Assembly (NCBI GenBank): GCA_003991915.1
Contig: RQTK01000140.1
Span: 3,458 to 67,457, forward strand
From: Elysia chlorotica
Taxonomy: Eukaryota; Mollusca; Gastropoda; Plakobranchidae
Reading direction: 5' to 3'
DNA: 64,000 nucleotides
The notes under the pieces were generated by a model. The model saw nothing but the letters and a program-made list of their open reading frames with translations. It ran no database searches and was not told where the DNA came from. Below, piece by piece: positions 58,097-64,000 of the stretch (position 1 is the first letter of the stretch; every line of letters starts with the position of its first letter). A program made the translations under genes and the position numbers.

Positions 58097-58405
58097 CACT
58101 CTCTCTCTCACTCTCTGACTCTGTTTATCTGTCTCCTCTCTGTTATATGTCTCTCGTTTACCCAGACACTGACTATGTATCTTTACCATTCACTCTATTT
58201 CTATGGCTCAGTCTACTCCCCTGTTAATCTTTCTCTGTGTTTCTATCTGCAGATCTTTTTTCTATCTCCCAATATAACCTATATGATGCTGACGTTTGAC
58301 GTAAAACTCAACGTAACTCATTCTCTATCTCTCTGCATTTTTCTGTTTCTGAAATATCTGTCGTTTTCTCGCTCTCCTTTATCTTTCTCTGTACATATAT
58401 ATCAC

Positions 58406-58442
<37 letters not shown>

Positions 58443-58444
58443 GC

Positions 58445-58517
<73 letters not shown>
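58030..58517. repeat. Compound CT, CTGT and CT microsatellites around a SINE tail scrap
   Basis: A CT array at 58049-58095 and (TGTC)n at 58406-58465 followed by (TC)n to 58517 flank unique sequence. Between them, GATGCTGACGTTTGACGTAA at 58285-58304 resembles the SINE tail GCTGACGTTGGACGTTAA. The 225-codon Ser/Leu-rich frame across this region is not a gene. Confidence 0.85.
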
Positions 58518-58519
<2 letters not shown>

Positions 58520-58949
58520 CTAATTTTCTACCACTCTTTCCGTTCTCTTAACCACACACAGACGCAAGCATACACAAGCAACATACAAGATTTTGCGAAG
58601 TTAACGACGTAGATTCGGCCAGTCCAGTTTTGGTCCATCAATGGGGCGACACTTGTTGTTTCCTAGCCAGAAATCATCCCGTAACGTGGGGCAGAGATGT
58701 TGTCATGTTAGCCCCTCAGTTCCGTCAGCTGGCCTCTCATACACCGCCTTGAGAGACTGTAGATTGTGTGTAATACATGACTTTGTACTGCCTGCCCTAT
58801 TAGAGGGGCTTGCTTTGTCCTCAGCATCTGGACAGCTGGACATAGGGATATATCTACCGAACCAAACGTAAACGGGCGTCAGATAGACCTGGGATTACAA
58901 CATCAATAAGCAAGGAGATAAACATGGGTGCTATATATGGATCTCTCTT
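58518..58949. other. Unannotated stretch
   Basis: GC-richer around 58620-58860, with no recognisable exon or repeat. Confidence 0.4.
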
Positions 58950-58991
58950 TTTCTGCCTCTCTCTGTCTCTCTCTGTCTTTCTCTGTCTCTC

Positions 58992-59036
<45 letters not shown>

Positions 59037-59136
59037 TTTTCTCCCTCTGCCCTCTCTGCCTCTATCTCTCTGTGTCCGTCTATCTCCCTCTGTCTCTCTT
59101 TGTCTCTCTGTCTCTGTCTCTCTCTGCCTCTCTGTA

Positions 59137-59203
<67 letters not shown>
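58950..59203. repeat. CT-rich imperfect microsatellite
   Basis: CTCTGT, CTCC and pure CT blocks. Serine/leucine and Arg/Glu frames are repeat translations. Confidence 0.95.
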
Positions 59204-59206
<3 letters not shown>

Positions 59207-59337
59207 TCACTCTGGCTTAGCGTTTCCTCAGATTGGGGGCTCTAGTACAGCGATGAGGAAGAAAGGGAGGGAACTCCTCCGTAACGAGATGGAGACAGAG
59301 GAAGACACAGAGACGGAAACATATACATAGACTAAGA

Positions 59338-59375
<38 letters not shown>
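59338..59375. repeat. (GA)n microsatellite
   Basis: About 18 GA units with an imperfect purine tail to 59430. Confidence 0.95.
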
Positions 59376-59376
<1 letters not shown>

Positions 59377-59614
59377 GAAGAGAAAGAGAATGAGAGAGAG
59401 GGGAGAGAGGGAGAAATAGAGTAAGAAAGTTCATTAGAGCAAATTATCGAAAAGATTTGAAGCCAACTTTCCATTAACTGAACGAATGAATATATATCGT
59501 AAAAGTATTAAAACTTTGTGCCACACAAAGCAGGACTTCTGTTTCAATAGGTCACAGTGAAAAATACTGACACTGCTTCAAACAGACGGGAAAACAATTT
59601 GGGAAATCAATACA

Positions 59615-59702
59615 TTACTTTCCTTCGACGTAGGATCGAACGTTGTACCTCCCGAATAGATACCCAATACTCCACAACCTGCGCCATTTTCCTCCCCCAG
59701 CC
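59615..59702 (-). mobile_element. tRNA-like SINE head
   Basis: Minus strand: TGGCGCAGGTTGTGGAGTAT (A box) and GTACAACGTTCGATCCTACG (B box), 33 bases apart. No body follows. Confidence 0.45.
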
Positions 59703-60050
59703 ATAAACACTTATATCTAAAATGACACGATTCATTCATAACAAATACGCCAAATATCATCATCATATCAATGGGTCTTAGAAGCTATCCAAAAACACTT
59801 TAACACCTAAACATGCGTTTGTTTTGACTCTAAGAAATAATTATTAAGATAAAAGGAATGCATTATGAATATTTGCGTACTCTATCTCAATGCACTTCAT
59901 CAGTCCAATCGAAAACGCCAGTTCCTGATTGAGAGATTCTTACTTTAAATTTTATTTTGTATGGTTCCTCGTCGCCGATTAGTATTGTCTTGTAAATTTA
60001 GGGAGGAAAAAAAATTTAAAACTTTTTGTCGCGTTATATGCGCCCTTTGG
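59703..60050. other. Unannotated stretch with hammerhead-like motif
   Basis: Minus-strand CTGATGA at 59897-59903, as described in the findings. Otherwise AT-rich. Confidence 0.4.
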
Positions 60051-60250
60051 CATGTCTCTCTGCCTCTCTTACCCTCTTAGATGGTCTCTTTTGCTGAATC
60101 TTTCTCTGTCCCTGCTATCTCTCTCTCTGTCTTTGCTTCTCTGTCTCTCTGTTTCTCTGTATCCTGTTTATCTGTCTGCTGTCTTTCTACCTCTCATGTT
60201 CTCTCTCTCTCTCTGTCCCTCTCTAACTAGTTTTCCAGTTATCTCTCAAT
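60051..60250. repeat. CT-rich imperfect tract
   Basis: CTCT, CTGT and TTCT units. The overlapping 66-codon frame is not a gene. Confidence 0.85.
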
Positions 60251-61075
60251 AATTCTCTCCAGCCCTTTCTGGCTGGGCCAATATTTTACCTGTCGCTATT
60301 AAATATTCCAATAGCCTTACTAGGGATTGGTATATTGACAAAAGAGTTGCTGTTTCTTTTTTGAAAAAAAAACCAGGGGAGAGAAATATAGCTTTGCTGT
60401 AACTATTAATAGCTCACCATCTAAGTTAACTTGAAATCCAAGTAGCCAAAACTTCACCTTAGTTACAAATTGCTCTATCTCAAGAACATAAGACTCTAAA
60501 TCCTAAGTGTTTTATATGAGATAGACCATGCTTAAAGCTGGGTTGACCAAAAGCATGAGTTTAGAAAGTAAAAATTGTATTCAAATGATTGTACAAACAA
60601 GGGCATCAATTGTTTCCCGTGGCATGGCGTCAGGTAAATAGTGAGGCTGTTTACTAAATGCTTGTCAAACTAACATGCTGTGTTCCCTATTAGAATTTAT
60701 GGTCAATAAAGATTAGGTTTTATTTATGTTACTTGAATGTCAGGAATTTGCTGCGCCGAACTCATATTAAATTGTTTTAAGGAAAAGCACAGCGGTGCAC
60801 ATTTTATCTTGGTTGCGACTTATTTAAAATATGTTGTTTTCCGTATTTTGCATTTATTGTTTACCTTCAACACAGCACGATTATAGCTTTTGATAGACAT
60901 TAAAAAATAATCTAGTATTGTATAAACTTTAGTTCAATCCTAAAAATGCAATAATGATCATTTCTTCTTTCTCTTTTTTTTGCCTGTCTCTGTGTCTTAC
61001 CTCAACATATTTCTTTATATTAGCTTTATTAAGTAGTAACGTTCACGAAATAATTATCCTTTAAGGAGGCTGGTC
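60251..61075. other. Unannotated AT-rich stretch
   Basis: No supported exon. Confidence 0.45.
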
Positions 61076-61155
61076 AAGTGGTTGAGATTCGAAACAAGGA
61101 CCGCCTGCTAGCCAATCTAATGCACTAAGATACGAAGCAAAAGGCGCTTCAGAAA
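61076..61155 (-). mobile_element. tRNA-like SINE head at a duplication edge
   Basis: Minus strand: GAAGCGCCTTTTGCTTCGTA, then CTTGTTTCGAATCTCAACC (B box). The left boundary of the 200-bp duplication cuts through it. Confidence 0.4.
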
Positions 61156-61497
61156 ATTGCACAATACGAGACTATAGCTACTTAGATCTCCCCCAACCTG
61201 CCAAACCAGACAACCATTAAAGTGCTATTATTTTGACAAAAAAGGTATAACATAAATGATAACATTTATAAGACATTATAGTACGCTGTTTATACGGCGA
61301 CCGCCTGCTAGCCAATCTAGTGCACTAAGATACGAAGCAAAAGGCGCTTCAGAAAATTGCACAATACGAGACTATAGCTACTTAGATCTCCCCCAACCTG
61401 CCAAACCAGACAACCATTAAAGTGCTATTATTTTGACAAAAAAGGTATAACATAAATGATAACATTTATAAGACATTATAGTACGCTGTTTATACGG
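61098..61497. repeat. 200-bp tandem duplication, two copies
   Basis: 61098-61297 and 61298-61497 are identical except for single-base differences at the left edge and at 61120/61320 (A/G). The unit starts about GACCGCCTGCTAGCC and ends GCTGTTTATACGG. Confidence 0.97.
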
Positions 61498-63205
61498 TAG
61501 GTTGGCAGATCCACCAGTCCTTACCTCCCTTACAACGTCTCCGGTGTATTTAGCTCTGCGGGGATCACGTGTCCACAGCAGCCAGTTTTGTAGCGGTTCC
61601 GTGCAGGGCTGGACGCCAGTAGAAACCTGCCAAGCTCCGGGCCAGTAGCCACACTAAAACCAACTTAGGAGACTTGAAGTTTATTATTATTATTATTATA
61701 TTGTTACCATTTTTAAATTTTGTTCTTTTTGCCCTGCCTCTACTACCAATTTGCGTCATTGTTTAGATTAGAACAAAAACACCAAAAGTCACGGTATGTC
61801 ATTCAAATTGTTGATGTAAATTGAAGGAAAAATTAACCCTCTTTAACAGGCAATTTACTCGCAAATTGTGTTGAATAAAATATATAATGGAAAAAAGAAA
61901 CAAAACACAACGATTTTATAATCGAGTTTTGTATGCCAAGAACTGTATGACTACTGATAAGTGATGATTTGTAACTTCTTGTTTAACCCACAAATGAAAA
62001 ATTTATTCTGTGATATTTTTCAATTATTTTTACAACCATTAAGAATCTTTTTAAATAGCCCCGTTAATGTATTTCTTGTTACGTTCTGGAACATTTGAGT
62101 TTAATTTCTAAACATGTTCTGCAAATAAAAAAAAAACCACGCAAACATTGTAAATTATCATATTCTGTAGTTTCGTTGGCCTTAAGCTAATGTTGAGTAC
62201 ACGTTGTAAAGTATTGAAGATCAATAAAACACGGTGGTAGAGAGTAAAATACCAACTACCGTACTTCGCAGAAATAATGCTTTCCAAGCTTAAGGATAAG
62301 ATTCACAGAAAACATACTATACATTCACATCATATTCATTTTTTTTCACATGACATTTTAATACATGTGGCTTAAAAGATGGAAGAAACACATGTTTCGC
62401 AAAGAAAACAAAGAACTGAGGGGTGAACACATTTTTTACTGGAAACATAGGAGAAATCATCCTGGAGTTTTTCACTTTGTGACTTTAACAGAAAAAACAA
62501 CTTTAAGCAATGAGGTTTCACACAAAGTCATTCCACTTTGTTGGAAGACAGTGTAATGTTTTACAAACAGAAGCGCCATCTTGCTATAGTGCACTAATCT
62601 ACAGATTGTCTTGTTGACAAATTTGTAAATCTTTTTTTAAAAATAACTGCTTCCTTGGTATCCAACATTTTTCTTTTACAAACACACTAGTGTGTACTTT
62701 ATTAATGCGTTTTGGAACTGGCATATTTCTATCGCCGATACTTCCGGTGTGTCGTTTGTAAAGATCATCAAACAATTATGCCAGTCGGGATATTAATAGT
62801 TCCATGGAGCTTACAAATTCAAGCTTTATTATTATCTCTATAATACCGTAGGCCACTACCTGCGTTTAATAAAACGTCAAAACGATTTTACTGCTAAAGT
62901 GAAATTTACAACTTTTAAGTTCATCATTTTCACAAAGGGACAAAGTTAAGGATAAGTAAAAACTCACAAGGCGATGTTATGTTTACCACCGAAAGAGATT
63001 TAATTTGGCCCTTAGAGCATTGGCTTGGAAGCAAAACTAACATAATTGATTTAAAAAAAAGTGATCTCACATATTCAATTGAGTATATCGACTAAATTTT
63101 AATCATCTAAACTATTCTGTGGCAATAAATTGGTACATTATTGATATCATTCCTTTAAGGAAAATTGTATCCCTCAAAAATGTATTCAAAAGGTATTCAA
63201 AAGTT
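61498..63205. other. Unannotated AT-rich stretch
   Basis: Short (ATT)n at 61681-61700. 61500-61670 is GC-richer and unrecognised. The 63-codon frame at 62365-62556 is protein-like but lacks any supporting signal. Confidence 0.4.
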
Positions 63206-63225
63206 CTCCCCCCCCCCCCCCCCCT
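63206..63225. repeat. C run
   Basis: About 18 consecutive C residues. Confidence 0.9.
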
Positions 63226-63360
63226 CTTCAAATCGCCACCCCATAACAAACAAAAAAGGTTTTAATGGGACGAGACCTTTTTTACCCCTTGTCAAGCCTT
63301 AAAATATATGTTTTCTAAGGTTTAATTTTTGGCATTGTATTTTCCTCAGAAAAATAAGAG

Positions 63361-63448
63361 ATGCTAAACATGAAGTCGCCCGGAGTTCTCGCCATCGTGT
63401 TCCTGTGTATCTGTGTGTCACACTCTTTCGGATTCGCGCGCTACAACA
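63361..63448 (+). CDS. First coding exon of a secreted-protein gene, partial at right edge
   Basis: An acceptor (TGTATTTTCCTCAG, ending 63349) precedes 11 untranslated bases, so an untranslated exon lies upstream. Two in-frame ATGs at 63361 and 63370 open MLNMKSPGVLAIVFLCICVS followed by HSFGFARYN. This is a basic start, a hydrophobic core (VLAIVFLCICV) and small residues, a textbook signal peptide, with likely cleavage near SHS or GFA. The donor A|GTGAGT at 63449 is a consensus site, exit phase 1. The rest of the gene lies beyond the window. Read without splicing, the frame would end after 40 codons. Confidence 0.65.
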
Positions 63449-63502
63449 GTGAGTCGGTTAAACACTTCGATTTCATCCCATGATTTGTTCTGATTTGTAT
63501 AT

Positions 63503-63625
63503 AATCAAACACAACTAGAAATAGAAAAAATACATGTATACGTTACGCCTTTAATGGCTTCATCAGTAATCGTAACGTAACGTATACATGATTGTATTTT
63601 TTTCTATTTCTAGTTGTGTTTGATT
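63503..63625. repeat. Long fold-back hairpin (123 bp) in the first intron of the secreted-protein gene
   Basis: Left arm AATCAAACACAACTAGAAAT... pairs with right arm ...ATTTCTAGTTGTGTTTGATT, with the inner arms CATGTATACGTTA and TAACGTATACATG (minus-strand reading). The tip holds CTGATGA, then AGCC/GGC, a hammerhead-like core on the minus strand. Confidence 0.88.
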
Positions 63626-63782
63626 TATTGTGTCCGTCAGTTGCTAAGTTGTGCGTATTCTTCTCTTTATTATTATATTAATACTATAACTTGCGCACAT
63701 GCATCTACTATTAGGTCCATAGCAACTGAGTAGGTGTACTCTTTAGTGTTGTGCTCTTGATTCTTTTTTGGATACATTTTTA

Positions 63783-63960
<178 letters not shown>

Positions 63961-64000
63961 AGTGTTGTTGTTATGCTTTTGTTGTTGTTGTTTTTTGTTG

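Noticed and set aside
57935-58612. 225-codon frame, the longest in the window
   Set aside because: Ser/Leu-rich throughout and made of CT and CTGT microsatellites plus a SINE tail scrap; not protein-like.

Overview
The window reads as nuclear DNA of an invertebrate animal, probably a mollusc and possibly a gastropod. The taxon is an inference from three things. Genes are split by introns in an AT-rich background. There is a dense load of GA/CT, GACA/CTGT, GATA, GAT and ATT microsatellites. There is also a tRNA-derived SINE family, next to non-LTR retrotransposons of the endonuclease/reverse-transcriptase kind that are common in mollusc genomes. No bacterial operon, CRISPR array, rRNA, tRNA gene or virus-derived gene was seen.

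One complete gene can be assembled by eye: eight coding exons on the + strand between 27109 and 35295, with matching phases and GT..AG introns throughout. The model encodes about 240 residues: a signal peptide, a body with one canonical and several degenerate EF-hand loops, and a C-terminal hydrophobic tail that looks like a GPI-attachment signal or a membrane anchor. A polyadenylation signal follows at 35438. I do not recognise this protein as a named family.

Other coding evidence is partial. A 265-nt internal exon lies at 12970-13234, and a GC-rich terminal exon of 150 codons lies at 43983-44435 with a polyadenylation signal after it. A signal-peptide exon at 63361-63448 starts a secreted-protein gene that leaves the window on the right. 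Weaker candidates lie at 14018-14141, 39402-39629 (+), 40380-40667 (-), 43667-43774 and 56561-56634.

The rest is intergenic or intronic repeat. A degraded LINE with 5' region, endonuclease, reverse transcriptase and a terminal zinc-knuckle-like stretch occupies about 16900-19310. Three more LINE fragments lie at 3640-4060 (-), 23470-24100 (+) and 52200-53030 (+). At least a dozen SINE copies or pieces are scattered through the window. Two have clear target-site duplications, and one of these splits a pre-existing 84-bp tandem repeat exactly. Recent duplications occur at 36669-36796 (44 bp, three copies), 36856-39343 (about 1.2 kb, two copies) and 61098-61497 (200 bp, two nearly identical copies). 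Two fold-back hairpins lie at 1825-1924 and 63503-63625. The second carries a hammerhead-ribozyme-like core at its tip, and similar motifs recur at three other places. A 130-base assembly gap at 23222-23351 sits between an ATT array and a G run.
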